A DNA stretch of 64,000 nt from Juglans regia. Lineage: Eukaryota; Streptophyta; Magnoliopsida; Fagales; Juglandaceae. The first letter of the stretch is position 1. Each line of letters begins with the position of its first letter. Made by a program: the position numbers and the translations under genes. The notes beneath the pieces are model-generated. The model saw only the letters and a program-made list of their open reading frames with translations, did not search any database and was not told the origin of the DNA. Below are positions 11,117-22,779 of the stretch, one piece after another. The stretch spans positions 36,415,866 through 36,479,865 of the forward strand of contig NC_049907.1 of assembly GCF_001411555.2 (NCBI RefSeq), in the 5' to 3' direction.

Positions 11117-12169
11117 CTAGGAAGTAGCCACAGGCCACAAGGCCGGCTCCCAATCTAACAATATTTTCTTCTCGTGCTGATCGTCTTCTTTGCACCCTCT
11201 TCGCCTTTCAAACTTTTCCTTTCCCATTTCAGCCTCACCATATGCGTAATTACCATCCAAATCCTCACCCACCACGTACACGTCCTTTCCTCCTCCATCT
11301 TCAAAATCCTCTTCCTCTTGATCCTCTTCTTCTTCGTCTTCTTCTTCTTCTTCTTCCACTGCAGGTTGTTTTTCTTCTTCGGTATCACTGTCAAATCCTT
11401 CTTTTCCATCAAACGCTTCATTTTCTTCATTATTGGCTTCATCCGAGTCAACACTGAGAGTACAAGTTTTCAAAACGCATAGTCGAAGGCGGCCATGACT
11501 GCGTTCAGCTTGAAAATAAGTGTGCGTTACAGGAGCCTTGACAGCTTTGATTATTAGCCGCCCATCTTCTCGGTGGGGCCTAACTCGTAGAGATTCCGAG
11601 CCACTTATCGTTGTCAAGGGAGGTGGAAAATTCCGAGGATTAATTTTCTTTGCTCCAAAAAGTTGACGTGATTTCTTTTGCTCCCTTGTCGGCAAATTCC
11701 CGCCCTTAGAGTCCGATGCAGGCAACGAGAAAATGCTACCCTCCTTGATTTCAGTGCCCGTCTCGTTGCCCAGATTTTCAGTGCACAGTTCCAAGCTTTT
11801 CTCACTCAGAATGGACGAGGAGCGTTTATCAAGAGGATGGACGTAGATGTTTTCCTTCTCCATTGCTTCTTTGGGACCTTCGGGGTTTATGGACATAGCT
11901 TGGAGGAAACTCCAGCCACCCAAGTCAGGATTTGAGGGGCTATGCTTGTCCAAGGGGTTCTGGGGCTTGTTGCAAACCTCCTCAATGCGGTGATATTTCT
12001 CTCCAACTTCTTTGGTTTTGCAATCCAGGAAACAAGATCTTAAGGCTAGTTCAAGCGGTTGGGAGAAGTGTGGTGTCGGTGAAGACAGTTTGAGCCTCAC
12101 CGTTTTTGGCTCGACAAGATGGGTGCTGTCTAGACATGACTGCAGACCTTGGTACACAATCGTTGCCAT
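11117..12169 (-). CDS. FAF-like: FANTASTIC FOUR (FAF) family protein
   Basis: A 350-residue intronless reading frame. Residues about 179-232 form the FAF domain, with the conserved core FPPPLTTISG, then LRVRPHREDGRLII, then HGRLRLCVL. The N-terminus has a GGWSFLQAM segment (84-92). Residues 241-330 are very acidic, with glutamate/aspartate runs at 271-290. In Arabidopsis, FAF proteins modulate shoot meristem size in the WUSCHEL-CLAVATA3 circuit, and overexpression arrests the meristem. The biochemical activity of the domain is unknown. The start is the first ATG of the frame and is preceded by a long CT-rich leader. Other frames across this gene are shadows. A transfer or pseudogene origin is unlikely because the frame is intact and the domain complete. 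Which paralogue it is cannot be told here. Confidence 0.85.
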   Translation of the reverse strand: MATIVYQGLQSCLDSTHLVEPKTVRLKLSSPTPHFSQPLELALRSCFLDCKTKEVGEKYHRIEEVCNKPQNPLDKHSPSNPDLGGWSFLQAMSINPEGPKEAMEKENIYVHPLDKRSSSILSEKSLELCTENLGNETGTEIKEGSIFSLPASDSKGGNLPTREQKKSRQLFGAKKINPRNFPPPLTTISGSESLRVRPHREDGRLIIKAVKAPVTHTYFQAERSHGRLRLCVLKTCTLSVDSDEANNEENEAFDGKEGFDSDTEEEKQPAVEEEEEEDEEEEDQEEEDFEDGGGKDVYVVGEDLDGNYAYGEAEMGKEKFERRRGCKEDDQHEKKILLDWEPALWPVATS

Positions 12170-12690
12170 AATAATAGGCTACACTTTGAAATTTCAAATG
12201 AAAATCAGAAGATTTACAAATCTAGAACTAAATGGAGGCAGAGGCAGAAGAGATGATGAGTTGGTGTTCTAAATTACAATGAATTAGAGGCTCTTTTTTG
12301 GTGAGGAGGGACAGAGAGAGAGAGAGAGAAGCAGAGGAAGAAACAGAGGAGTTGGTGTTATAAAATTGGAGTGAGAAAAGGCTCTCTGTAGGGGGAGACA
12401 CAAGGAGGCCGAGGAAGAACAAAGGAACTATTCATCCAAGAAAGGAAAAGAACAGAGGGATTGAGCTCTTGGATTACAATGAAAGGCTGAGGTATTGTCG
12501 GGGGAGAGAGACGAAGAAAGAGAGACAGAGGAGATTGAATGAACGCGAGGGATAAGTGAGGACCGGGGTGTGAATTTGTAGTCTCAAAAAGTGGCAAGAG
12601 GCATATTGTGGGGAAAGGTGGAGGTGGGTTGTAGGGCCTTTCAAGTCTTCGAAGTTCGACCCCACTTGAATTATATAATTCTATATACTA
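12170..12690 (-). promoter_or_regulatory. Leader and core promoter region of the FAF-like gene
   Basis: Upstream of the start codon, the minus strand is pyrimidine-rich, including CT repeats (GA runs at about 12314-12330 on the plus strand). This is typical of plant 5' leaders. A TATA-like motif (TATATAG, minus strand, about 12687-12681) could set transcription to start near 12650, giving a leader of nearly 500 nt. This is inferred from composition only. Confidence 0.35.
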
Positions 12691-12699
12691 ACTCACACT

Positions 12700-14400
12700 T
12701 CCAAAGAGGATATAGAGAAATAAAAAAAATGGGAGTAATTTAAAAGATCTCCAATTAAGTATTTTTGTTTCAGAGTTAATTATTCGATTTTGAATTTCAA
12801 CATTCTTACCAGAAAAAAAGGGAACAAATTTCAAGAAAATATTCCTCATCAATTATCTCATGTGGGCAGAAATTGATCACTTGAAAATGTCCTTGTTGTT
12901 GAGTTTGTGAAGTCTGATTTGTTGTTGTGTCAGTCTGATTTGATGACCTGACTAGACAAGAATGCGTTATGATTTTATAATAGATTTTCGTAAAACTTAG
13001 GCAGATAGTTTGCTTAAGTCATGCTCGAGAAGTTGCTCAAGTGAATGTCAAATAAAGAGTTCACTCGAAATGCGCTCAACACTCTGCTCAAGCGAATAAT
13101 AAAATAAAAAATAAAAATTAAGATTTTCGTTGTGTGATACTATAAAATATATACTCAATAAATAGTATAGGAGTTTTGAGGGTTCTTAACAATGATATTT
13201 CGCCTTAAAGTGTATTTTATAATTCTTCAGTATAATAAAATTCTCTGCAGATCTATAGACGTAAATATGTTGTCAAATCATGTTAATTTTATGTCGTGTG
13301 ATTAATTTGCTTATATATATTTTTTTATCATTGTTTTCACAACACTTGGTGTGGACATGCATTAATTTAGTTGAAGGGAGAGGCTGAGGGGGGGGAAGAT
13401 TTCAGATGGGATTTATAGTTGCTGCAAATTTCCAAAAGAAAGCGAACAGAAGGCAGGATTCTCTCAAATATTTACTGATGGTGATTGTTTCTTTCCCCAT
13501 TTTTCATATTTTAAAAATATGACAACCCCCACTAAACTATGGCTCGTGCATGACTCATATGCCTTAAGAGTCAAAACCAAGAATTGTTTAGAAAGGAAGT
13601 AAAAGAGAAGAAGGAAGCAACATCAGCCCACTCCCTTTGAAATTTCTATGAATTCAGTTGACTCATTTACGCATCATATTCATTATTCATGCCAATCACA
13701 GAAGAGGAATTGACCAAATTCCCTATAGTTTATCCTGAACAGGATCAGTTGATATATATCTCAATGCAAGGCTAATTTAGTAAAGATATCATCATGAAGT
13801 AGGTCGATTTCGAGATTTATGTTAATTTGCTTGGATCAGCATGGAGACTAGATCACATCTTGCATGCTGCATGGAATAATGATTATGTTTGGGGAAATTT
13901 TATTTTGTCTGAATGACAGAATCCAATGGCTGGCCTTATTTTCTGCCATAGATTTCAAATAAAGTGGATGTCATGGTGAGTCCCACTCACCTTGTTCCGA
14001 CCTATTCAAATCAAGTCATGATAATGTAGGACTTGTCAGCAAAAGTATTACTGTTTAGACGGCAATTAATTAATTAATCAATCAATCCAGTTTATCGTAA
14101 AAACAATTTAACATTAACTGATCAGAAAGTCAACTGTTTCTTTAATAACACACGTGTCTTTTTTAAATATTTAAAAAATGAAATACAAGTGTTCTCCACC
14201 TGTATAAATTTTAGGACTGTTCATATTTCAAATCCGAACCGACTACTTAGTTCAGGTCAGATCCGAGCCGAAACTCGTATGAATTGAAGTTTTAAACTCG
14301 AAACCGGATTTAACCAAGATTTTTTTTTTTTTAAGACCATTTACAACCTAATCTATGTTCTGCTGCTTTTGCAACAAGCTTAACTTCAAACCGACAGTTC
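12700..14400. other. Intergenic region upstream of the FAF-like gene
   Basis: I see no gene, transposon end or structured RNA here. It is of moderate AT content with no open frame of interest. It may hold distal regulatory DNA for the FAF-like gene. Confidence 0.45.
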
Positions 14401-14514
14401 ATGAAGATCGCTGAGATCAAAGAACGGCGGGGGCATTTTTTTTGGTTCAATCTTTGTGGGTTTTTCGAGGAAATGGTTTCCATGATTTTATTTGTGCGTA
14501 AAGCAGATCAAAGT

Positions 14515-14640
14515 CATTTCTGCTTGAGCTTTCTCCTTTTTCAGTCCATGGAGATGTGCTACAATGTCATTGGATTACATTTCTGCTTGAGCTTTCTCCT
14601 TTTTCAGTCCATGGAGATGTGCTACAATGTTATTGGATTA
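14515..14640. repeat. 63-bp tandem duplication
   Basis: Two adjacent 63-bp units, each starting CATTTCTGCTTGAGCTTTCT and ending TTGGATTA, differ at one base (GTCATTGG versus GTTATTGG). The period is a multiple of three. The near identity implies a recent local duplication. Confidence 0.85.
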
Positions 14641-14649
14641 CATTTTTCT

Positions 14650-15054
14650 TTAAAATCCATGATTACATTTTTCTTTACCTTGCAAGAATGGAGGAACGTG
14701 AGAGAGAGAGACCACAACACCAGCTATTTGAGGCCGGGAATAAACCATCAACAGAATGAACGAGAGGCCTAACACACCAAGCGGTAAATATAGGACTCTA
14801 AACTCTGAAGGCCACCCAGTTACCCACTGTATGTGGAAAAGAGAATCGCAAGAAATGGATCTGACGTAGGACTCAGAACCTGCTAGATCAATCGGCGTGT
14901 AGATGGGATATTGGGCGGCGCCTTTGAGACCAATCAAGTCAACCCAGCCAAGCACGAAATCGCAGCTAGGCCAGCTGACCATATGAGCCTGACCTGGGCA
15001 AAACACAATGAAGAACCGAAAGGGAAAAGTAACAATCGGTGAAGAACCAAGCAA
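14650..15054 (-). CDS. Unrecognised open frame, possible gene fragment
   Basis: A 134-residue open frame on the minus strand. I do not recognise the protein. It has a hydrophobic N-terminus and a hydrophobic stretch near residues 88-103 (LYLPLGVLGLSFILLM), which could be a membrane segment. The DNA from 14760 to 15290 has a more even base composition than its surroundings, unlike the AT-rich spacer. That is what makes a real or once-real exon plausible. No splice structure could be established. It ends close to the left edge of the tandem array at 15293. It may equally be a chance frame. Confidence 0.25.
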   Translation of the reverse strand: MLGSSPIVTFPFRFFIVFCPGQAHMVSWPSCDFVLGWVDLIGLKGAAQYPIYTPIDLAGSESYVRSISCDSLFHIQWVTGWPSEFRVLYLPLGVLGLSFILLMVYSRPQIAGVVVSLSHVPPFLQGKEKCNHGF

Positions 15055-15917
15055 CGAGAGAAAGACCCATGCAGCTGAACTCGATTTGGGATGAAGATAA
15101 AGAAAAACCAGTGGGCAAATGCAGGAAAACAGGTCTAATAGGGAAAAAGCCTGTGCAAGCTATACGAAGAAAGAAGCTCTGATGATGGAAATCGGGAGAA
15201 GAGGATGCCAGCTTCCCCAAGAACAGATGCGACAGCACCCTAGAAGTGAAAAGTCGTTTTTCCCAACTCTCTCTTTTCTTGAGCTAGAGTGTCAGAAGAG
15301 TTAATTATAACAAAATAGAAAATAAAAATATAATCTTTTATGCTAATACTTCATATAAGATAACGATAGATTTACAATTTTTTTTATCATCATTTTATTA
15401 TTTTTAGCGTATATTTATATTTTTTTTAATATCTTTAATCATTAAAAAAACATAAAATTTTATTAATAATCACTTTCTTAACTAATCAATAAAAAAAATT
15501 TTAAAAAAATTTTTAAAATGAATAATATAATAATAGTAAAAGAGTGATAAATCTATCATTATTACTCAAAATAATTTTCTATATCAATATTGCAAACTGG
15601 TAGATAAAAACACATTCTCACTTTTGGGTGTTTAACACCGGTTGGTTGTTCTATTTTATGATAAATTTAACATGTTTGTATTCTTAGGCGTGGCTTTTCA
15701 TTCAACTCAAACTTGGTCTGGCGATTACCTGGATCGTACGGACAACCTAAAGAAGACATGTTGAAAAGCTGTGTCGAAAAGGAAAATGAGTGAGTGATAT
15801 TTCCTCCGCTAAAGTCACCCTACCCTAGCTTTAGCTTGTCGGTTAGCTAGCTGCTTGTTAGGCTGTGATCTAGTTAAGCTGCTACAAGCATTTGCACAGT
15901 AATCCAAGCCATATATG

Positions 15918-16129
15918 TATACAATAACTATAAAAATTTTACTACGAGACGTTTGGATTTGAAGATGACTTGAAATGAGTTGAGATGGATTGTAAATAGT
16001 AACAAGATGAATTGTGAATAATAATAAGATTTGTGAGTTAAAATTGCTGAATAGTAGTGAGATGAGTTGAGATGAGCTGTGAATAGTAGTGAGATGAGTT
16101 AAGAGTAAAATTTTTATAGTTATTGTATA
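15918..16129. mobile_element. MITE with perfect 26-bp terminal inverted repeats
   Basis: The left arm (15918-15943) reads TATACAATAACTATAAAAAT then TTTACT. The right arm (16104-16129) is its exact reverse complement. The interior has repeats of GATGAGTTGAGATGAG with AATAGTAGTGAG. A3 lacks the element at the homologous site, so it entered after the block was duplicated. The open frame crossing it is a product of the palindrome, not a gene. Confidence 0.8.
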
Positions 16130-16497
16130 TAAAAATCTCATACACTATAAATCTCATACACTATATATTATTATTTTTATATATTTTTTTAATTTTTTTT
16201 ATTAAATAATATAGATAATGAGTAGAAGAATTCAATTGTTTTAAAAAAAAATAAAAATTTAAAAAAATTTAAAAAAATAAAAAAAATTATAATATATAAT
16301 ATATAAAGCTTATGAATAACAATGCTCTACCAAAAAGCCGATCCTGCATGCACAGTACTCTACATATAGGCGCCAGAGCTCATTAATTATTAATTAGCCT
16401 ACAAAAGTTGCTGTTAAGATCTAAATGAACGGTTTGTGTTAATTGTTGTTCAAAGTATAGAAATGTCGTAAAATGTAGCTTAGTATATGTAGACGAA

Positions 16498-16931
16498 AAA
16501 AGATCTAAACTTACATGATCCGTGCGTAAGTTGGGTGCTCATTCCATCAAGGTTTGATATGTCGTTGCTTGCGATGGGCATGACGTCCGAGGTCTCAACT
16601 TGTGATCTTGTAGTTTTTTGTTAGTTTAATTTTTAATAAAATAGGAATAGGTCATTGGATTTAGTGTCTATATCAGTGTCTCGTATTCTTCTTTTTCGGG
16701 AAGATTGAGGGGGCATTTAAGTTATGTTTTACAAATCGCTTTCTCTGTTATGAGAGAGTTTGTTTAGAAGTTAAGATAATATTCGCCACAAATGAATTTG
16801 TGTATGGGGAAGCCCAAGAGCTGATGCGTAGTTTGGCTTATAGTCTGAATTTTTCATGTATTAGATTTTTCATGTATTGATAAGTTATAGTTGTAACTTC
16901 GGTTCATTAATTAAATGAATTTGTTTCCATG

Positions 16932-16962
<31 letters not shown>

Positions 16963-16981
16963 AAGAAAGAAAGAAAGAAAG
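16498..16981 (+). mobile_element. Poly(A)-tailed retro-insert (probable LINE 3' fragment)
   Basis: Absent from A2 and A3 at the homologous position. The insert ends with a run of about 31 A bases and a GAAA microsatellite, the mark of a reverse-transcribed, target-primed insertion. The body, about 430 bp, has no open frame I recognise. A 3' end of a plant LINE or a retrocopied transcript would both fit. The exact edges are uncertain. Confidence 0.55.
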
Positions 16982-17380
16982 ATAAGCTTTTGCACTTTGT
17001 CATTCTGGGATATAGCTAGGCTTAAAGCACTAGTGGTGGACTCAACAAACTAAATTATGACTAGGGAGTTGATCAAAGTTATAGCCAGTTTGCACACTTT
17101 TCTAAATTCTCACACAAAATATAATAAATATTTCAAAATTTTTAAATCTCAAAATAATAATAATATTAAAAAATAATATTTTAATAATAATCATCATCGA
17201 TCTCATTTTACATGGTTGTTTAAAGATAAGGTATTAATTATATATAGTTATTTGATTTTGTATCTTAATTTCATGCAAGTTTCCTCATCCATCTTTGACA
17301 TTACGTACTTGATGCTATATTCAACAGAGAGTTATGATCAACTTAGAAGGTCTTGAAGTTGTTTCACAAAATTAAATAAA

Positions 17381-17556
17381 GAGTAATGTTATATATGCAG
17401 TCGTAGAGTGTGCAACTACCGTACAGTCGCTTTAGAAAATAATGAGGTTTACTATTAAAAAATTAATTTTTTTTATGTAGGTTATGTATATATTCACTTT
17501 TTTCAATGTGATTGTACGGCGCTTTCGCACTTACGACTGTAACTATAATTTCTCTT
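17381..17556. mobile_element. MITE (GCAGTCGTAGAGTG family), copy in A1
   Basis: The ends are inverted: ATGCAGTCGTAGAGTGTGC at the left, and CGCACTTACGACTGTAACT at the right. Homologous copies sit at the same place in A2 (24868-25035) and A3 (30971-31150), so this insertion predates the triplication. Non-coding. Confidence 0.65.
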
Positions 17557-17648
17557 AAATAAATAAACGTACCATATATTCCACAACCGAAGGTCCAAAG
17601 TACTTCTACTCATGAGGGATGAGATCTGATATATAGAAGCTTAGCCAC

Positions 17649-17680
<32 letters not shown>

Positions 17681-18015
17681 TATTACCTTGTACTTGCACA
17701 TATCTGGCTGAATTCATTACAAGAAAATTAATTATTTATGGTTAGTTATTTCTTACTAAAATAAATATTTTTTTTTAAAATAAGTTTATTTTCATCACAA
17801 GTAGTCATTTTCATCTTTACTAACTCGTTATAAATATTCATTTTTCTTATAGTGATTGATGCTTTCCCATTTAATTTTACCTGTCTTTCTTTTCCCTTCT
17901 CACATGAATTCACAAATAAGCTTTTGATCACAAATCAACTAACTTGCATGTAACATTTTGACATGGCTCTTTAGACGATATTACTATAATATTCCCATGT
18001 ATAATCTCATGGAAA
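17557..18015. other. Right end of block A1
   Basis: Non-coding A-block sequence with a TA run near 17648-17680. It ends near AATCTCATGGAAAAG, where truncated copia sequence begins. The same join occurs at about 25480. In A3 the match ends at the same motif (about 31574) and unrelated DNA follows. Confidence 0.7.
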
Positions 18016-18117
18016 AGAGAGAGAGAAAAAAAAATAAAACTTCAATTTTATGTAAAACTATTTTATGTAAAAAGAAAAATATCAGAGTTAGTATGCAAAA
18101 CTTCTATGCCCAGAAAA

Positions 18118-21100
18118 TAGTGTAAAGATCCAACATCCTTCACAAGTAAGCTCGCAGAGCATTAATAAACTGAGTTATTAAAATATGATTTGAACCCATA
18201 ACAACAATGTCATTGACGTATATCAGCACATAAACACAATCCGAATTATTTCTAAAAATAATCAATGAACTATCAAACTTAGAACCAATGAAACCAAAAT
18301 GAAGTAGTCGATCTGTGAGCTTGGAAAACCAAGCCCGAGGGGCTTGTTTCAATCCATAGATCGACTTCTTCAACTTACAAACATGTTAAGGAAGATACGG
18401 ATGGACAAACCTTGGAGGTTGCTGCATGTACACGTCGTCTTCAAGGTCACCATGTAAGAATGCGTTCTGAATGTCCAATTGGTTTAGATGCCATTTTTGA
18501 ATAACATCAAGGGAAATGATGAGACAGATGGTGACCGGCTTTACAACCGGACTGAAAGTTTCACCGTAATAAAGCCCGGGCTGTTGGTGAAACCACTTGG
18601 CCACAAGGCGAGCCTTGCGGCGTTTAAGGGAGCCATTAGCCCGTCACTTGGATTTCATGACCCATTTTGATCCAAAAATGTTGAAAGAATGAGAGAAAGG
18701 GACAAGGTCCCATGTTTGGTTTTGGAGAAGAGCATCAAATTCGTCAGTCATTGCTACTCTCCACTTCGGAAATTGAGATGCTTAAGTGAAATGAGATTTG
18801 AAGGTTTTTCTGGAATGACAATGGAAGATGAGGTGAGTGAGAGGGACGGTTTGGATGGCCACAGTATGATACCGTCAGTTCGAATGAAAGGCAAACAGTT
18901 TGTGTTTTTGCTCTAATGATCTTAGGGTGATGAGGGATAGAACATGATGTTGTTGGAGAGGAAGGAATGGATGGAGGTGCCGATTGAATGCTAGGGTTAG
19001 AGTTTGAAGGTTGGGAAGAAGGTGAGTTTGGCGGCTGCGTGTTGGTGATCGTGTTTTCAGAATGAAGGGTATTTGGCTGAAGTGTGTATTGGGCTGAGTT
19101 GGATGGGGACACATTTGGATTGGACGGCGTGAGAGAGATGGGTTGAACGGGTTGAGATGTTTCGGTCTGGCTTGGGGACTGAATGATATCTGGGTTATGG
19201 GGCGTGAATGAGATGAGTTGCACGGGTAGAGGATCGGTCAGGCTTAAGGAAGGGAATTGGGCCGGGTTGGGCTGAGATGCACTTAGGCTGGGAGAAAATG
19301 TACCAAAAATGAGAGAAGGGTACGAATGGGCTTGAGAGAGAAATGGGTAATGTGTTTCATCAAAGACAACATCTCGAGAGATATAAGTGTGGCCCGTTGG
19401 CAAATGAAGACAACGATAGCCTTTATGATACGGGCTATAGTCCATGAAAATACAAAGTTGTGAACGGAAGTCCATTTTGTGGCGATTGAATGGTTGAAGA
19501 ATGGGCCAAGAAGCCACCCCAAACACACGTAAAAATTTGTAATCTGGGATTTTTTTGAATAAAATTTCAAATGGTGACTTATCATTTTGAGAATTGATGT
19601 CGGCATTTGATTTATTAAATAAATAGATGTCTGAATAGCCTTAGACTAGTATTTATGTGGAACTGTGGCATATGCAAGTAATGAGAGCCCAGTTTCAACT
19701 ATATGTCTATGACGCCGTTCAACGTTGCCATTTTGGGCATATGAATAAGGGCACGTAAGACGATGAGAAATGCCATAAGAGGTAAAAATCTTAGTAAGAG
19801 GACGAAATTTGCCACCCCAATCAGATTTCCCTGAAATGACATTAGTGGAAAAAATATTAGAAACATAGCGTAAGAAAGCAACAAATATAGTGGAAACATT
19901 GGACTTTGTTTGAAGAGGAAATAACCAAATAAATTTGGAGAAGTCATCTACAATGGAAAAGTAAAAACGACAACCGTTTGAGGAGAGCATAGGTGCAGGT
20001 CCCCAAACGTCTTAAAAAAGTAGTTGAAAAGGTTTATGAGACCTAGATGGAGATGACAGATGGGGTAAAGCATGAGCTTTAGCATGTGAACAAGCTGAAC
20101 AGACAGATGTAACTCTCTCATTTTCTACGGGAAGTTGAAAATGTCAAAAAGTCAAAGCTATGGTCCGGGAGGAAGGGTGACCAAGGTGGGCATGCTAGTG
20201 TTGAGTGGAAGTATGTTCACCAAGATGAGCACAAGGAGTTGGTTGTGAGGATGGAGCGGTGGTGGGCATGGAAAGGATATTGAGCCCATTATTAATAGGT
20301 CCTTGAAGCAGCACCTCCTTGGTTTGTAAATCCGTCACAAGAAAACAAGAAGAATAAAACTCAAAATATACAGGATTATCAACACAAAATTGAGGAACAG
20401 AGAGCAAATTTTTTGTAATTAAAGGAACATGCAAAAGTTGGTTAAGGAGATATTTGCCGGAAGGAGTGGTAAAGTGAGCCGAGCCAGTGTTTTGTATAGG
20501 TAGAGGATTGCCATCTCCAATGCTAACTTGCTCAGGGACCTAATAAGGCATAAAATCCAAGTTGAGATTTGCACAATCTGATGTGAAATGATTTGTAGCA
20601 GTCGTATCGAGAAACTAATAATTTAAGGAGGATCTAGGGGACGGTAGAGAAGTGAAATTGGCAGTTAAAGAGGGAGGTGGGGGAGCTTGGTAGGACTGAT
20701 TGAGATGGTGGTAACAAGTGACAGCCGTGTGGGCCCATCTTATGACAAATTTGACACATGGGCTAAATAAAGTCAGGACGTGGAAAGAGGCCAGGTTGAG
20801 TGGACTGTGCCGAAAGAGGCCCACGGCCTCTGCCTCGTCTTCCCCCACGAAACGAAGGGTTTCTACCTCTTTGAAGTGCACCAGAAGCTATGAAATGGGA
20901 TCGAGATATAGCATTTGCAGAAATGAGACTAAGAGAAAGTAGTTATTGATTATGATGAACTAATCTAGCTTCATAGTTTAGTAAGTAGCCAAAGATTTGG
21001 TGGGTAGTGAGAGGCTTGGGCCAAGTGGTGATTGAAGAGATGACAGATTCATATTCAGTCCCCCAATCTGGCTAGAAGGTAAACAATAAACTCAGCTTGA

Positions 21101-21617
21101 GACAAAGATTCTCTAGTGACACTGAGAAGCCGATAGAGATTGGGCTTTATAGTAGTAGTCGGCAGTTGATTTCGAACCCTTTTTCAAGGTAGCTAGTTGA
21201 GAATGGGTTTGAAGAATAAGAGCGGAGGATTGGGAAGCATAGATGTTTTCAAGAGCCGACCATATGTCATGTGAGGTGTGACCCTGAAGAACTTGAGCAA
21301 GAACTGTAGTAGAGAGAGAGGTGTTCGGGGCAAAAACAATTAATTGATCTTGAAGCACCAATAGATGATGTTCAGGGTTCACAAATCCATTAATAGTTGT
21401 GGGAAGGGGTGGGAGAAGAGCCATCAACATATGAGAAGAGTTGATGTCCTACCAGGAGAGGTACTATCTGAGCTTTCCAAAGGGGATAATTATCCTTGGA
21501 AAGCTTGATAGTAATAGAGGTGTTGACAGTTGTAACAATGGTTGTATTGGGAGAGGTGATATTCGAGACACTAGAGTTAGGGGTGGTAGTTTCTGAGTTA
21601 GGTTCTGGAGACACCAT
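18118..21617 (-). pseudogene. Copia gag-pol polyprotein relic (C1)
   Basis: The natural start is at about 21617 (MVSPEPNS...). Blocks in order on the minus strand are: gag with YPLWKAQIVPLL; a decayed CCHC knuckle near 20750; the pre-integrase segment (NLLSVPQF, 20434-20195); an integrase core with DDFSKFIWLFPL and SYAQNGNVERRHRHI (19990-19646); the integrase C-terminal SH3-like part with CIFMDYSPYHKGYRCL (19526-); and RT with [30 protein letters not shown] and YVNDIVV (18604-18140). The usual YVDD catalytic motif reads YVND. A nonsense codon splits RT near 18374-18385 (TAA where C2 has CAA), and several frameshifts occur elsewhere. Not functional. Confidence 0.88.
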
Positions 21618-21689
21618 GGAAGACGAGCAAGAACCCAAAAAAAAAGAAGAGAATGAACACAGAAAAGGCTGAGGCGTTGGCCTTTAATT

Positions 21690-21703
21690 GGCTCTAGATG
21701 CCA
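21690..21703 (-). other. Copia C1 primer-binding site (degenerate)
   Basis: On the minus strand it reads TGGCATCTAGAGCC, three bases from the end of the 5' LTR. It resembles the TGGTATCAGAGCC site (initiator methionyl-tRNA 3' end) used by most plant copia elements. In C2 the site (29123-29133) reads TGGTAAGAGCC, a deleted form. Confidence 0.65.
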
Positions 21704-21706
21704 TAT

Positions 21707-22016
21707 TGAAAACAATTGTAGTGACCACAACAAGTATTTGATAAAATGTTAAGGAGAATAAAGTTTGGTATTTCCGTATAAAGTGTCATTGTTTTCCATC
21801 GCATTCTTTCACTACAGTGTACATGTATTTGTAGGACAAATTCAAACAAGTGTTACAATGAGATTTAGCCACGTCATTGTTCTGTTGAAGATTTATACTC
21901 CTTCTTGAATATTCTTCCAGTTGGTGAGTACTGGGCAGAGTAGTGAGCAGTGGGCAGTAGTTGTTTTTGTTCTTTCCTTACTGGAAGTACTCAAGCCATG
22001 GTTTTCATCCTTAACA
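21707..22016 (-). repeat. Copia C1 5' LTR, 310 bp
   Basis: On the minus strand it starts TGTTAAGGATGAAAACCATG and ends with TTTTCA. It therefore has TG...CA ends, with a primer-binding-like site just inside. It is homologous along its length with 29137-29446. No matching 3' LTR exists at the other end of C1. Confidence 0.85.
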
Positions 22017-22779
22017 CAAAAGAGTAAATTATAACAAAATAGAAAATAAAAATATAATCTTTTATGCTAATATTTCATATAGGATAACGATAGATTTACA
22101 ACATTTTTATCATCATTGATTCATTTTACAATTTTCATTGTATTTTTTTTTTCTTTTAAGTATTTTTTTAATATCTTTAATCATTAAGAACAAATTTAAA
22201 AAATATACAATTTTATTAATAGTCACTTTCTTAACTAATCAATAAAAGAAATTTTTTTTAAAAATTAAAAATTAAAAATTAAAATTTAAAATGAATAATA
22301 GAATAATAGTAGAAGAGAGTTAAGTCTATCATTATTCTTCAAATAATTTCTATATCAATATTGCAAATTCGCACATAAAAACACATTCTCAGTTTTGGGT
22401 GTTTAACACCGGTTCGTTGTTCTATTTTACCACAAGTTCTGTTGAAGAAATCCAAAAAATTCCTTTGTCAAATTGTAACTTTCATACTCTTAAAGATAAA
22501 ATAAAATGGGTACACCATTCTTCTGCCAAGTTTTCAGTCAAGTCAGCTTATGCTGCATTTGTGAAACCACAAACTTCTCACCAAAATAATGTGGATTGGA
22601 AAAAATTGTGGAAAATCAAATTTCAGGACAGATTAAAATTGTTTTTTTGGAGGGTTAGTCATGATATTCTTCAAACTAGGAAAAAATTAGAGAAATTCAT
22701 CAGATTAGAAAGTGATCAAATTCTTTGCCCTCTTTGTAAGGAATAAGCTGAAAGCATTGAACACTTATTTCTCAAGTGT

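Larger units (their letters stand above)
15293..18015. repeat. Array block A1 (first copy of a triplicated segment)
   Basis: This is the first of three homologous non-coding blocks (A1, A2 at 22017-25480, A3 at 29447-31574). Shared landmarks in order are TAATTATAACAAAATAGAAA, GTGTTTAACACCGGTT, GGCGATTACCTGGATCGTAC, AAAAAGCCGATCCTGCATGC, the MITE with GCAGTCGTAGAGTG, and ACATGAATTCACAAAT. A1 carries private insertions: a perfect-TIR MITE at 15918-16129 and a poly(A)-tailed insert at 16498-16981. The left edge begins CAGAAGAG, the same bases that follow the copia LTR in the other two blocks. Open frames in the block are not gene-like. Confidence 0.85.
18016..22016 (-). mobile_element. Truncated Ty1/copia retrotransposon C1
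   Basis: Minus-strand copia element with its 5' LTR (21707-22016), a primer-binding-like site, gag, protease, integrase and most of RT. The end of RT, the RNase H and the 3' LTR are missing. The domain order gag-integrase-RT is diagnostic of Ty1/copia. It is a homologue of C2 (25481-29446), truncated at the same place. It differs from C2 by roughly 10% by eye in the RT region, and both are inactive. Confidence 0.9.

Noticed and set aside
11155..11482. Lysine-rich or phenylalanine-rich frames overlapping the FAF-like gene
   Set aside because: They are off-frame readings of the GAA/GAG repeat that encodes the acidic region.
15815..16141. A 108-residue open frame on the minus strand
   Set aside because: It lies across a perfect-TIR MITE that is absent from the homologous block A3.
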